Source of the DNA: JACCZX01 sp038216465
GTDB taxonomy: Bacteria; Pseudomonadota; Gammaproteobacteria; Burkholderiales; Burkholderiaceae_F
Reading direction: 5' to 3'
Assembly (NCBI GenBank): GCA_038216465.1
Contig: JBBQQC010000010.1
Location: 40,861 to 104,860, forward strand
DNA length: 64,000 nt
Shown: in pieces, positions 41,703 to 50,209 of the stretch
Numbering within the stretch: the first letter of the stretch is position 1
Layout of the letters: the number at the start of each line of letters is the position of its first letter
Notes under the pieces: model-generated
What the model saw: only the letters and a program-made list of their open reading frames with translations
Databases searched by the model: none
Told to the model about the DNA's origin: nothing
Made by a program: the position numbers and the translations under genes

Positions 41703-42911
41703 TCACCGATTGCGCACCAGGCCCATCGCCTGTCGCACGTCGCGCATCGTTTCGCCGGCCATCGCCCGCGCCTTGGCACACCCCTCGCTCACGATGTCGC
41801 GCACCAAAGCAGGCTGATCGAGATAGTGCTGCGCCCGTTCTCGGATCGGTTGCAGCTCGCGCACAATCGCATCGATCACCGGCTGTTTGCACTCCAAGCA
41901 GCCGATGCCCGCGGTCCGGCATCCCGTCTGAACCCACTGCTTGGTGGCTTCGTCTGAGTACACCAGGTGCAGCGGCCAAACGGGGCAGCGCTCGGGCTCG
42001 CCCGGATCGGTGCGGCGCACACGCGCCGGGTCGGTCGGCATCGTGCGTATCTTCTTCGTCACCGATTCCGGTTCTTCGCGCAGTGCAATCGAATTCCCGT
42101 AGCTCTTCGACATCCGCCGGCCATCGAGACCCGGCATCCGGGATATCTTCGTCAGCAACACAGCCGGCTCGGGAAGAATCACGCGGTGTCCGCCCTCGGC
42201 GTAGCCGAACAATCGCTCGCGCTCCTCCATCGGCAACGACGTTGCTGATTCGACGATGCCGCGCGCCTCGCGCAATGCGTCCGCGTCGCCTTCCTGCTGG
42301 AAGCGAACTCGCAGCTCGGCAAACCGCTTCGCCTGCGCGCCCAGCTTGCGCATCGCCGCCTTCGCTTTGGCCTCGAAGTCGGGCTCGGCGCCAAAGACGT
42401 GATTGAACCGACGCGCGATTTCGCGCGTCATCTCGATGTGTGGAACTTGATCCTCACCAACCGGCACTAGCGTCGAGCGATACACCAGGATGTCGGCGGC
42501 CTGCATCAGCGGGTAGCCGAGAAATCCATAGGTCGACAGATCGCGCTCCGACAACTGCTGCTGCTGATCCTTGTAGGTTGGCACACGCTCGAGCCAACCC
42601 AGTGGAGTGACCATCGCCAGCAGCAGAAAAAGCTCGGCGTGTTCGGGTACGTGCGACTGGATGAAAATCGTCGCTTTCGCTGGGTCGACGCCCGATGCCA
42701 GCCAGTCGATCACCATATCCCAACCGTCAGCGCTGATGCGTTGCGTTTCGTCGTAATGGGTCGTCAACGCGTGCCAGTCGGCGACGAAGAAGAGGCACGG
42801 GTGCTCGCTCTGCAGCCGCACCCAGTTTTTCAAGACGCCGTGATAGTGGCCTAGATGCATCGCGCCCGTCGGGCGCATGCCCGATAACACGCGATCCGGA
42901 AACAGCGTCAC
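41703..42911 (-). CDS. trpS: Tryptophanyl-tRNA synthetase
   Basis: A GTG at 42911 overlaps the stop of the upstream peptidase gene and opens with VTLFPDRVLSGMRPTGAMHL, then GHYHGVLKNW (HIGH-like). GLDGRRMSKSYGNSIALREE carries the KMSKS-type loop. Length is 402 residues, including the C-terminal insertion typical of the beta- and gamma-proteobacterial long form. It charges tRNA-Trp. The frame upstream of the GTG is the other strand of the peptidase gene. Confidence 0.94.
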   Translation of the reverse strand: MTLFPDRVLSGMRPTGAMHLGHYHGVLKNWVRLQSEHPCLFFVADWHALTTHYDETQRISADGWDMVIDWLASGVDPAKATIFIQSHVPEHAELFLLLAMVTPLGWLERVPTYKDQQQQLSERDLSTYGFLGYPLMQAADILVYRSTLVPVGEDQVPHIEMTREIARRFNHVFGAEPDFEAKAKAAMRKLGAQAKRFAELRVRFQQEGDADALREARGIVESATSLPMEERERLFGYAEGGHRVILPEPAVLLTKISRMPGLDGRRMSKSYGNSIALREEPESVTKKIRTMPTDPARVRRTDPGEPERCPVWPLHLVYSDEATKQWVQTGCRTAGIGCLECKQPVIDAIVRELQPIRERAQHYLDQPALVRDIVSEGCAKARAMAGETMRDVRQAMGLVRNR

Positions 42912-43537
42912 GAAAACAGCCGAACGATTGCTTCGCCGACCGACAAAATTGGGGCCAGCAAGACGTTTAACGTGCGCGTCATCAACAATACGACGATGAT
43001 GATCAGCCCGAACGGCTCGATGCGTGAATAAGCGTTCGACAGACGGCGGGGTAGCAGCCCGGCCATGATTCGCCCACCGTCGAGCGGCGGAATCGGCAGC
43101 AGGTTGAGCGCCATGAACACCAGATTGACCTGTACGCCCGCGGTCGCGACCTTCAGAAAAAACTCCTCCTCGACGCCGGCCATTTGCAAGACACGAAACA
43201 GGATTGCCCACAGAATGGCCATCAGCAGATTGACCGCGGGTCCCGCTGCGGCGACCCAGATCATGTCGCGCTTCGGCCGCCGCAGGCTGCTCCAGTCGAC
43301 AGGTACCGGCTTGGCCCACCCGAACATGAATCCCGTCAGTATCACCATGCCGAGCGGAATCGCGATCGTGCCGAGCGGGTCGATGTGCTTCAGCGGATTG
43401 AGCGTGACGCGGCCGAGCACGTAGGCGGTGTTGTCGCCGAACATGCGCGCCACGTAGCCATGCGACGCTTCGTGCACGGTGATCGCAAACAGCACTGGGA
43501 TCGCGTACACCGCGATCGCCTGCATCACGTTTTCCAT
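42908..43537 (-). CDS. Site-2 protease family (M50) membrane metalloprotease
   Basis: The 209-residue protein has HEASHGYVARMFGD (HExxH zinc motif) in the first membrane segment, NPLKHIDPLGTIAIPL, and NLLPIPPLDGGRIMAGLLP with the second zinc ligand Asp (the NxxPxPPLDG motif). It lacks a PDZ domain, so it is the short Rip/YwhC-type. Members cut membrane proteins within the bilayer; natural substrates here are unknown. Its stop overlaps the trpS GTG. Confidence 0.92.
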   Translation of the reverse strand: MENVMQAIAVYAIPVLFAITVHEASHGYVARMFGDNTAYVLGRVTLNPLKHIDPLGTIAIPLGMVILTGFMFGWAKPVPVDWSSLRRPKRDMIWVAAAGPAVNLLMAILWAILFRVLQMAGVEEEFFLKVATAGVQVNLVFMALNLLPIPPLDGGRIMAGLLPRRLSNAYSRIEPFGLIIIVVLLMTRTLNVLLAPILSVGEAIVRLFS

Positions 43538-43561
43538 TGAATCGAGTCTATCAGCGGAAAA

Positions 43562-44185
43562 TCAGAGGCCGAGTTGTGCGATGTCGCCGCGGCCCTGGCG
43601 CACCAGCACCGCCTCGGCGCCGGTCAGGTCGACGATCGTGGTGGGCTGCACCCCGCACGCGCCCGCATCGAGAACAAAATCGATCAGACTGTCGAGCCGC
43701 TCGCGAATGTGTTCGCCGTCGTTCAGCGGAAGCTCATCGCCGGGCAGCTGCAGCGTCGTCGTAAGCAGCGGCTGGCCGAGCACATCAAGCAGTCCGAGCG
43801 CGACACGATGGTCCGGAACGCGCAACCCGATTGTCTTGCGCGATGGATGCGACAGGCGGCGCGGTACCTCCTTGGTCGCCTCGAGAATCAGCGTGTACGG
43901 CCCCGGGGTCGCGTTCTTCAGCAGGCGGTAGCGTCGATTGTCGACTTTCGCGTACTGGCCGATGTCGGACAGGTCACGGCACATCAGCGTCAGCAAGTGC
44001 CGCTCGTCAATGCGGCGAATGGCACGAATGCGATCGACCGCCGCACGGTCGTCCAGGTGGCACGCCAGCGCGTAACACGAGTCGGTTGGAATCGCGCCGA
44101 CGCCGCCGTGGTCGAGAATCTGCGCTGCCTGACGCAGCAAGCGCACCTGTGGATCGACCGGGTGGATCGAAAAAAGCTGCGCCAC
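43562..44185 (-). CDS. yciO: YciO/Sua5/YrdC family protein
   Basis: The 207-residue protein has GAIPTDSCYALACHLDDRAA, RHLLTLMCRDLSDIGQYAKV and YRLLKNATPGPYTLILEAT, closest to the YciO branch of the Sua5/YrdC fold. It has LTL where YrdC has KSR-like nucleotide contacts, so threonylcarbamoyl transfer to tRNA is not certain. Read between the peptidase and PHP genes, the usual betaproteobacterial order. Confidence 0.87.
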   Translation of the reverse strand: MAQLFSIHPVDPQVRLLRQAAQILDHGGVGAIPTDSCYALACHLDDRAAVDRIRAIRRIDERHLLTLMCRDLSDIGQYAKVDNRRYRLLKNATPGPYTLILEATKEVPRRLSHPSRKTIGLRVPDHRVALGLLDVLGQPLLTTTLQLPGDELPLNDGEHIRERLDSLIDFVLDAGACGVQPTTIVDLTGAEAVLVRQGRGDIAQLGL

Positions 44186-44192
44186 GCGAGGG

Positions 44193-45059
44193 TTAAACGA
44201 AGCGGTGCCACACCGGCGTCAGCTCCGGTGACAGTGGCGCGACGCGGCCCAGCTCCACGTTGGCCGACTCGCCGGGGCCGTGGAAATCACTGCCGCTCGA
44301 CGCCTCGAAACCGAATTCGAGCGCCAGCTTCGTGAAGCGTCGCATGTCATCCGCAGTGTGATTGCTGGTCACTACTTCGAGTGCCGTACCGCCGGCATCG
44401 CGAAACTCTGCAAGCAGCGCGTGCAGCGCCAGCTCATCGATGCGATAGCGCGCCGGGTGCGCAACAACCGCTACGCCGCCGGCGGCGTCGATCATCTCGA
44501 CTGCCTCGCTCAGAGTGGCCCAGCGGTGGGGTACGTAGCCCGGCTTGCCTTCGACCAAGTAGCGCTTGAATACCTCGCGCACGTCGCGGCAGACACCCTG
44601 TTCGACCAGGAATCGCGCGAAGTGGGTGCGGCCGATCATCTGCGCGTTCCCGGCGTTGCGCAGTGCGCCTTCAAACGACCCGCTGATGCCGGCCGCGGCG
44701 AGGCCCGCATCGATCGCCTGCGCGCGCCGCGTGCGTCCCGAGCGCACCTGCGCCAGCCGTTCGCGCAGCGTCACGTCGTCCGCATCAATGCCAAGGCCGA
44801 TGACGTGGATCGTGGTCGTGCCCCACGTCACCGAAACTTCGACGCCCGGCAGAAAGGCCAGCTGCGCCGCGGCCGCCGCCGCCTTCGCCTCGGCGAGTCC
44901 GGACACGTCGTCGTGATCGGTCAGTGCGTAAAGCTCAACGCCGTGCTCAGCCGCGCGCCGCGCAAGATCGCCGGGCGCCAGCGTGCCGTCGGAATGCAAC
45001 GAGTGCGAATGGAGGTCAGCACGCAGCGCATGGACCCCGCCGCGATCAGCGTCAGACAT
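44193..45059 (-). CDS. PHP-domain phosphoesterase (3',5'-nucleoside bisphosphate phosphatase type)
   Basis: The 288-residue protein has DLHSHSLHSDGTLAPGDLAR and ALTDHDDVSGLAEAKAAAAA, the first PHP metal motifs, VAVVAHPARYRID in the middle and SGSDFHGPGE near the end. This is the YciV/RnmA group that removes 3' phosphates from nucleoside 3',5'-bisphosphates and trims RNA 5' ends. It ends 7 bp before yciO. Confidence 0.88.
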   Translation of the reverse strand: MSDADRGGVHALRADLHSHSLHSDGTLAPGDLARRAAEHGVELYALTDHDDVSGLAEAKAAAAAAQLAFLPGVEVSVTWGTTTIHVIGLGIDADDVTLRERLAQVRSGRTRRAQAIDAGLAAAGISGSFEGALRNAGNAQMIGRTHFARFLVEQGVCRDVREVFKRYLVEGKPGYVPHRWATLSEAVEMIDAAGGVAVVAHPARYRIDELALHALLAEFRDAGGTALEVVTSNHTADDMRRFTKLALEFGFEASSGSDFHGPGESANVELGRVAPLSPELTPVWHRFV

Positions 45060-45068
45060 CGCTGCATT

Positions 45069-45977
45069 CTAGGGCTTGCGCAGCGCGGCGCGCCGGTACG
45101 CGAAGTCTTCGATCAGGCGCGCCACTTCAGCGGGGCGATCATGGTGAAGCATGTGACCGGCGTATTCGACGACGACGCTCTCGACGTCTGGCAGCGCGGC
45201 CTTGCGCACTTCGATCTCACGCAGCGCGCCTTCGCGGTCCACGCCGACGTGACGCAATACATCGGTCTGTGCAGCGCGCACCCATAGCACAGGACAATCG
45301 ACGCTCTCCCAGCAGGCCATTACCTCGTCAATTCGATACAGCGTGGGGTTGACGAGCCGGTGCGCCGGATCGCCGGCCACCCGGTAGCGTCCGGCGCCGT
45401 CGGGTTCCGACCAATGTTCGGCCAGAAACGCGGCCCGCGGCGGAGTAAGCCGCGGGTTATTCTTCATCAAGCGTGCCGCGACCTCTGCGCGCGACGCGTA
45501 GTCGCGCAGCATTGCGCCCTGCTTCAGTTGATGTATCCACTGCGCATACCGCGCGGGCGCCTGTTCGGGCCGCGTAGGCTGCAGTCCGAAGCCTTCGAGG
45601 TTGACCACCGCACGCACCCGGGCGGGCCGTATGCCGGCATACATCAGCGCGACGTTGCCGCCCATGCTGTGACCGACGAGCACAGCCGGCTCAGTGCCGA
45701 CGACGTCGTCCAGAATGAACTCCAGATCGGCCAGGTAGTCCGGAAACCAGTAGCAATCGCTCGCAGCGCGGTCGCTGCGACCAAATCCGCGCCAGTCGGG
45801 TGCCACCACGCGCCAGCCGCTGTCGAGCGCGTCGACGACGAACTGGAACGACGCCGACACGTCCATCCATCCATGCAGCATGACCAGCGTTCGAGCTGCG
45901 CATCCGCTGGCACCCCACTCCCGCAGGTGGCAGCGCAGCCCGCGTACATCGATGAATCGTGAAAGGGACGGCTTCAT
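45069..45977 (-). CDS. Alpha/beta-fold hydrolase
   Basis: The start at 45977 (MKPSLSRFIDVRGLRCHLRE) is preferred over a TTG two codons up. VMLHGWMDVSASFQFVVDAL is the oxyanion region, VLVGHSMGGNVALMYAGIRP carries the nucleophile Ser, and the catalytic His is in VEYAGHMLHHDRPAEVARLI. It is 302 residues long. Substrate unknown; the layout resembles serine hydrolases that act on small esters. Confidence 0.88.
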   Translation of the reverse strand: MKPSLSRFIDVRGLRCHLREWGASGCAARTLVMLHGWMDVSASFQFVVDALDSGWRVVAPDWRGFGRSDRAASDCYWFPDYLADLEFILDDVVGTEPAVLVGHSMGGNVALMYAGIRPARVRAVVNLEGFGLQPTRPEQAPARYAQWIHQLKQGAMLRDYASRAEVAARLMKNNPRLTPPRAAFLAEHWSEPDGAGRYRVAGDPAHRLVNPTLYRIDEVMACWESVDCPVLWVRAAQTDVLRHVGVDREGALREIEVRKAALPDVESVVVEYAGHMLHHDRPAEVARLIEDFAYRRAALRKP

Positions 45978-46038
45978 GAGCAAGCGTTGCGCGCACGCGA
46001 GTGTTCGGCGATTATAGGAACGGACTTCGGGGACGCCG

Positions 46039-47703
46039 ATGCGCGACCAGTACCGCGCGCTTTACGACAACTTCCGCTGGTATGTACCGCGCGAATTCAA
46101 CATCGCGGAGGCGTGTTGTCGCCGCTGGTCGCAGGAGACGACGCGGATCGCCCTGCACTACGAGGACGATGCCGGCACGCACGGGTCGTACACGTATGCA
46201 GCACTGCAAGCCGACGCTAACCGGTTATCGAATGCGTTGCAGGCACGCGGGGTCCAACGCGGCGAGCGCGTCGCGATCGTGCTGCCGCAAAGTCCGGAAA
46301 CCGCGATCGCACATATCGCGGCGTATCAGATGGGCGCGGTAGCGATGCCGTTGTCGCTGCTGTTCGGCCCAGAAGCGCTCGAGTACCGGCTGCAAGACAG
46401 TGCGGCCGTGGTGGCGATCGTTGATGCATCGGCGCTTGCGTCCATCGCGGACTTACAAGCGCACTGTCCGGACCTGCGCGACCTGATCGTGGTGGGTGAA
46501 TCCGGTATGAACCCGCACTGGCACGCCTGGGGCGCGCTGCTGGCGCGGCACGGCGGCACGTTTGCGCCGGTGACCACGCTAGCGGAAGAACCCGCGCTGT
46601 TGATCTACACCAGCGGCACGACCGGACCGCCCAAAGGGGCACTAATGCCGCACCGTGCGCTGATTGGCAACCTGCCCGGCTTCGTCGCCTCGCACAACTG
46701 GTTTCCGCAGCCGGGCGACGTGTTCTGGTCGCCGGCCGACTGGGCCTGGACCGGCGGCTTGATGGATGCACTGTTGCCGACGATGTATTTCGGGTTTCCG
46801 ATCGTCGGCTATCGCGGGCGCTTCGCACCCGAGCTTGCGTTCGAGCTGATGCAGCGGCACGGCGTCACCAGCGCTTTTCTGTTTCCGACCGCTTTGAAGA
46901 TGATGATGAAGTCGGTCCCCGAGCCGCGCGCGCGATACCGACTCAAGCTGCGTTCGTTGATGAGCGCCGGCGAAGCGGTCGGCCAGACGGTATTCGATTG
47001 GTGCCGCGATGCGCTCGGCGTGACGCTAAACGAGATGTTCGGTCAGACGGAAATGAACTACATCGTTGGCAACTCGCACCAGCAGTGGCCCGCGCGCGCC
47101 GGCAGCATGGGGCGGCCGTACCCGGGCCATCGAGTGTCCGTGATAGACGATGACGCCAACGTCTTGCCGGCCGGCGAGACGGGTGAGGTGGCAATCCACC
47201 GCCGCGATATGCAGGGTGACTCCGATCCGGTCTTTTTCCTCGAGTACTGGCGCAATGCCGATGCGACGCGCCGCAAGTTCAGCGGCGACTGGTGCCGCAC
47301 GGGCGATCTCGCGCGCACCGATCGCGACGGCTACCTGTGGTACGAAGGCCGCGCCGACGATATGTTCAAAGCTGCCGGCTACCGCATCGGCCCGAGTGAA
47401 ATCGAAAACTGTCTGGTCAAGCATCCGGCGGTGGCCAACGCTGCCGTGGTGCCGAAGCCCGATGCCGAGCGTGGCGCACTGGTCAAGGCGTTTATCGTGC
47501 TCGCTGAGGGGCACGAGGCGTCAGCGGCGCTGATCGAGGAATTGCAGCTGCATGTGCGCGGCAAACTTGCGCCGTATGAGTATCCGAAAGAGATCGAATT
47601 CATAGCAGAGCTGCCGATGACGACAACCGGCAAGGTCCAGCGCAGGGTATTGAGAGAACTCGAGCAAAGGCGCGTCAAAGAACGCACAGCCCAGCGTCTC
47701 TAG
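46039..47703 (+). CDS. AMP-binding acyl-CoA synthetase
   Basis: The 554-residue enzyme has the AMP-binding motif LLIYTSGTTGPPKGALMPHR, the LNEMFGQTEMNYIVG region, WCRTGDLARTDRDGYLWYEG, YRIGPSEIENCLVKHPAVAN and PMTTTGKVQRRVL with the catalytic Lys. It belongs to the acetyl/medium-chain acyl-CoA synthetase group. Start context is good. Its end overlaps the convergent gene by 4 bp. Confidence 0.9.
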   Translation: MRDQYRALYDNFRWYVPREFNIAEACCRRWSQETTRIALHYEDDAGTHGSYTYAALQADANRLSNALQARGVQRGERVAIVLPQSPETAIAHIAAYQMGAVAMPLSLLFGPEALEYRLQDSAAVVAIVDASALASIADLQAHCPDLRDLIVVGESGMNPHWHAWGALLARHGGTFAPVTTLAEEPALLIYTSGTTGPPKGALMPHRALIGNLPGFVASHNWFPQPGDVFWSPADWAWTGGLMDALLPTMYFGFPIVGYRGRFAPELAFELMQRHGVTSAFLFPTALKMMMKSVPEPRARYRLKLRSLMSAGEAVGQTVFDWCRDALGVTLNEMFGQTEMNYIVGNSHQQWPARAGSMGRPYPGHRVSVIDDDANVLPAGETGEVAIHRRDMQGDSDPVFFLEYWRNADATRRKFSGDWCRTGDLARTDRDGYLWYEGRADDMFKAAGYRIGPSEIENCLVKHPAVANAAVVPKPDAERGALVKAFIVLAEGHEASAALIEELQLHVRGKLAPYEYPKEIEFIAELPMTTTGKVQRRVLRELEQRRVKERTAQRL

Positions 47704-48104
47704 GATTGTTGATCGCCTTTTGAGGCACGGTCCTTCGGGACCGGAACGATGCGTCCGTCACGCGTCATGGTGGGACGATATTGCGCGTTGTCAATCGCTG
47801 CCGCCATTACGCGCGCGCGCTCTTCGTTCGCCACCGAATCGATCAGGCGCGTGACGTACGCTGTGGGAATGTCCTTGTAATGGCGGCGGTCGGGCCGTAC
47901 CGCCACCTCGCGCCAACCCTGCTCGAGCAACCAATGCCACAGTTGATCGCTCATTCCGGAGCGAACGGTCATCCGAATGTCGCCGCAGAACACCTTGGCG
48001 CCGAACGGGGGCTTGCTACCTGCAAATGGAACCTCCCGCTCGCACCGAATCTTCAGCAGCGTACGAACCTGATCGCGAACATGGGAAACGAAGTCGAGCT
48101 CCAA
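47700..48104 (-). CDS. Hypothetical protein, paralogue A of a tandem pair
   Basis: The likely start is TTG at 48104, because ACGGGAGGT lies 7 nt upstream as in the neighbouring paralogue. The product is 134 aa. It shares IRMTVRSGMSDQLWHWLLEQ, GWREV and TRLIDSVANEERARVMAAAI with the 119-aa protein upstream (VLVQAGLSDDLWLWLVSLGW and LVTRLFDAQPAERERVLTNA there). Function unknown; the pattern looks like a small alpha/beta domain. An in-frame TTG at 48122 is a possible longer start. Confidence 0.6.
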   Translation of the reverse strand: MELDFVSHVRDQVRTLLKIRCEREVPFAGSKPPFGAKVFCGDIRMTVRSGMSDQLWHWLLEQGWREVAVRPDRRHYKDIPTAYVTRLIDSVANEERARVMAAAIDNAQYRPTMTRDGRIVPVPKDRASKGDQQS

Positions 48105-48203
48105 AATGCAACCTCCCGTCAAGCACGGAATTTAGCGGCGGTCTTACCGCGCCGAATCCCCCGAATCTGCTAGAGGATACGTTGCATTCGAGTGATGTCT
48201 GTC

Positions 48204-48563
48204 CTAGGAGACCGGCGCGCGCTCCGGCATTTTCACAGAAGGACGCCGCGTAATTTGGCGGATTGCATTGGTTAACACCCGCTCGCGCTCGGCGGGCTGG
48301 GCATCGAACAGCCTTGTTACCAGCGTCGTTGCGAGCGGCTTCAGGCGCAACCGGTTCTCGCCCGGCGCGAGCTCGCGCCACCCCAGGCTCACCAGCCAGA
48401 GCCACAAATCGTCGCTTAACCCGGCCTGGACCAAAATGCGCATGCCGGAGCAACAGATAGTGGCTCCGATCGCGGGCTTATTCGTCTCGCGGAGGCGCAG
48501 GTCCTGCTTCTTTTTCCACAGCAGTTCCCCGACCGGAGCATTTAACAGCGTTGCCCAATTCAT
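48204..48563 (-). CDS. Hypothetical protein, paralogue B of a tandem pair
   Basis: The 119-residue protein (MNWATLLNAPVGELLWKKKQ at the start) has GGGAGGTGAG just before the ATG. Its core (RILVQAGLSDDLWLWLVSLG, WREL, TLVTRLFDAQPAERERVLTN) matches the downstream gene 47700-48104 at about half of positions by eye. Unknown function. Between the two lie 99 bp with no gene. The duplication is old, as they differ widely at both ends. Confidence 0.65.
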   Translation of the reverse strand: MNWATLLNAPVGELLWKKKQDLRLRETNKPAIGATICCSGMRILVQAGLSDDLWLWLVSLGWRELAPGENRLRLKPLATTLVTRLFDAQPAERERVLTNAIRQITRRPSVKMPERAPVS

Positions 48564-48725
48564 CTCACCTCCCGTTGATGTCGCACTGTATCGGTGGCGT
48601 CCCTCGGGTTCGATCCCCCTTGAGTGCGATCGCGCGCATGGCCTAATCCGCGGGTTTGGGGGTCAAGTTAGTGCGGGCGAACTTCGCAAATCACCGTCTG
48701 CGACAGAGGCCGCTAAACTCTTTGC

Positions 48726-49250
48726 ATGGCGATCTATCACCTGGGCGAGCGCATTCCGCGCATTGATCCGACGGCTTACGTGTTCGACACCGCTACCGTC
48801 ATAGGCAGCGTCATTCTCGGTGCACGCGTCAGCATCTGGCCGTATGCCACGCTGCGTGGCGACAACGAGCCGATCGAGATCGGCGCCGACAGCAATGTGC
48901 AGGAGTCCAGCGTTTTGCACACCGACCCTGGCGTGCCGCTTACGGTGGGTCACCAGGTCACCATCGGCCACCAGGTGATGCTGCACGGCTGCACGATCGG
49001 CGACGGATCGTTGATCGGCATTCAGGCCGTGGTACTCAATGGCGCAGTCATCGGGCGCAATTGCCTGGTCGGCGCCGGCGCGCTGATCACCGAAGGCAAG
49101 CAGATTCCCGACGGCTCGCTTGTGATCGGCTCGCCCGCCAAAGTCGTGCGCGCGCTCGCACCGGCCGACATCGAGCAAATGCACCTCAACACCCAAGGCT
49201 ACGTTCAGCGCGCGATCACGTATCGCCACGAACTGAAGCGGATCAGCTGA
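48726..49250 (+). CDS. Gamma-carbonic anhydrase-like hexapeptide protein
   Basis: The 174-residue left-handed beta-helix protein has VIGSVILGARVSIWPYATLR, DNEPIEIGADSNVQESSVLH and GHQVTIGHQVMLHGCTIGDG, with three His placed as in the gamma-carbonic anhydrase zinc site (LHTDP, GHQ, LHGC). These YrdA/CaiE-type proteins often have weak or unknown activity. It is followed after 20 bp by hslO. Confidence 0.9.
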   Translation: MAIYHLGERIPRIDPTAYVFDTATVIGSVILGARVSIWPYATLRGDNEPIEIGADSNVQESSVLHTDPGVPLTVGHQVTIGHQVMLHGCTIGDGSLIGIQAVVLNGAVIGRNCLVGAGALITEGKQIPDGSLVIGSPAKVVRALAPADIEQMHLNTQGYVQRAITYRHELKRIS

Positions 49251-49270
49251 ACGGAGCTGAGCATCTGGCA

Positions 49271-50179
49271 ATGCCCGATCGGCTACTGAAGTTTGCCTTT
49301 GCCGGCGCGCGTGTGCGCGGCGAGCTGGTGCAGCTCGGCACTGCGTGGCGTGAAATGACTGCGCATCGCCGCTATCCGCCCGCGGTAATGCGCGTGCTGG
49401 GAGAGATGGTCGCGGCGTCTGCACTGCTGGCGACGAATATAAAATTCAACGGCGCGCTAGTGATGCAGGTCTATGGCGATGGGCCGCTGCAGCTGCTGGT
49501 TGTCGAATGCCAGTCAGATCTGGCGCTGCGCGCAACCGCCAAGGTGCGCGACGAACCGATTGCCGACGACATTCCGTTGCGCGATCTGCTGAACCGGGGT
49601 GGGCGTGGCCGCTTCGCGATCACGCTCGATCCGAAAGACCCGCTGCCCGGGCAACAGCCGTATCAAGGCATCGTTGCGCTCGAAGGCAACAGCGTGGCCG
49701 CCGTGCTGCAAACCTACATGCGTCAAAGCGAACAGCTCGAAACCCGTCTGTGGCTGGCTTCGAGCGACCAAGCCGCCGCCGGACTGCTGCTGCAGCGTCT
49801 GCCGGCCGACGGCGGAATGCAGGCACCTGCCGATGACGACCCATGGGAGCGGCTGGTCGCGTTGGCCCAAACGGTGACGCCTGATGAAATGGTCAATCTG
49901 TCACCCGATGAAGTATCCGACAGGCTCTTCTGGCAGGAGTCGCTGGAGTACTACGCTCCGCTGTCGCCGCGCTTCCAGTGCACGTGTTCACGCGAGCGAA
50001 TCGGCAAGATGCTGGTCTCGCTCGGGCAGCAAGAGGTGGACTCGATCGTCGCTGAGCAGGGATCGGTCACCGTCACGTGCGAATTCTGCGGCCGCGCGTA
50101 TGCGCTTGACGCAGTCGACGCTGCGCAGTTATTCGCACCCGCTGCGGTCAATGCTGAGGCCGATGAGAAGCAACACTGA
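49271..50179 (+). CDS. hslO: Redox-regulated chaperone Hsp33
   Basis: ATG at 49271 gives 302 residues. The N-terminal core has ALLATNIKFNGALVMQVYGD and VALEGNSVAAVLQTYMRQSE; the C-terminal zinc domain has FQCTCSRERI and CEFCGRAY, the four Cys that bind zinc when reduced and form disulfides on oxidation, turning on holdase activity. Both Cys pairs are intact. Start was set by the conserved N-terminus; no strong ribosome site. Confidence 0.96.
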   Translation: MPDRLLKFAFAGARVRGELVQLGTAWREMTAHRRYPPAVMRVLGEMVAASALLATNIKFNGALVMQVYGDGPLQLLVVECQSDLALRATAKVRDEPIADDIPLRDLLNRGGRGRFAITLDPKDPLPGQQPYQGIVALEGNSVAAVLQTYMRQSEQLETRLWLASSDQAAAGLLLQRLPADGGMQAPADDDPWERLVALAQTVTPDEMVNLSPDEVSDRLFWQESLEYYAPLSPRFQCTCSRERIGKMLVSLGQQEVDSIVAEQGSVTVTCEFCGRAYALDAVDAAQLFAPAAVNAEADEKQH

Positions 50180-50209
50180 TTCCACGACCGTCCGCCTATC
50201 GGCGCAGCT

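Noticed and set aside
48585..48640. tRNA-like T-arm (GGGTTCGATCCCC) near 48608
   Set aside because: No acceptor stem, D-arm or anticodon arm can be assembled around it, so it is probably chance or a very old remnant.
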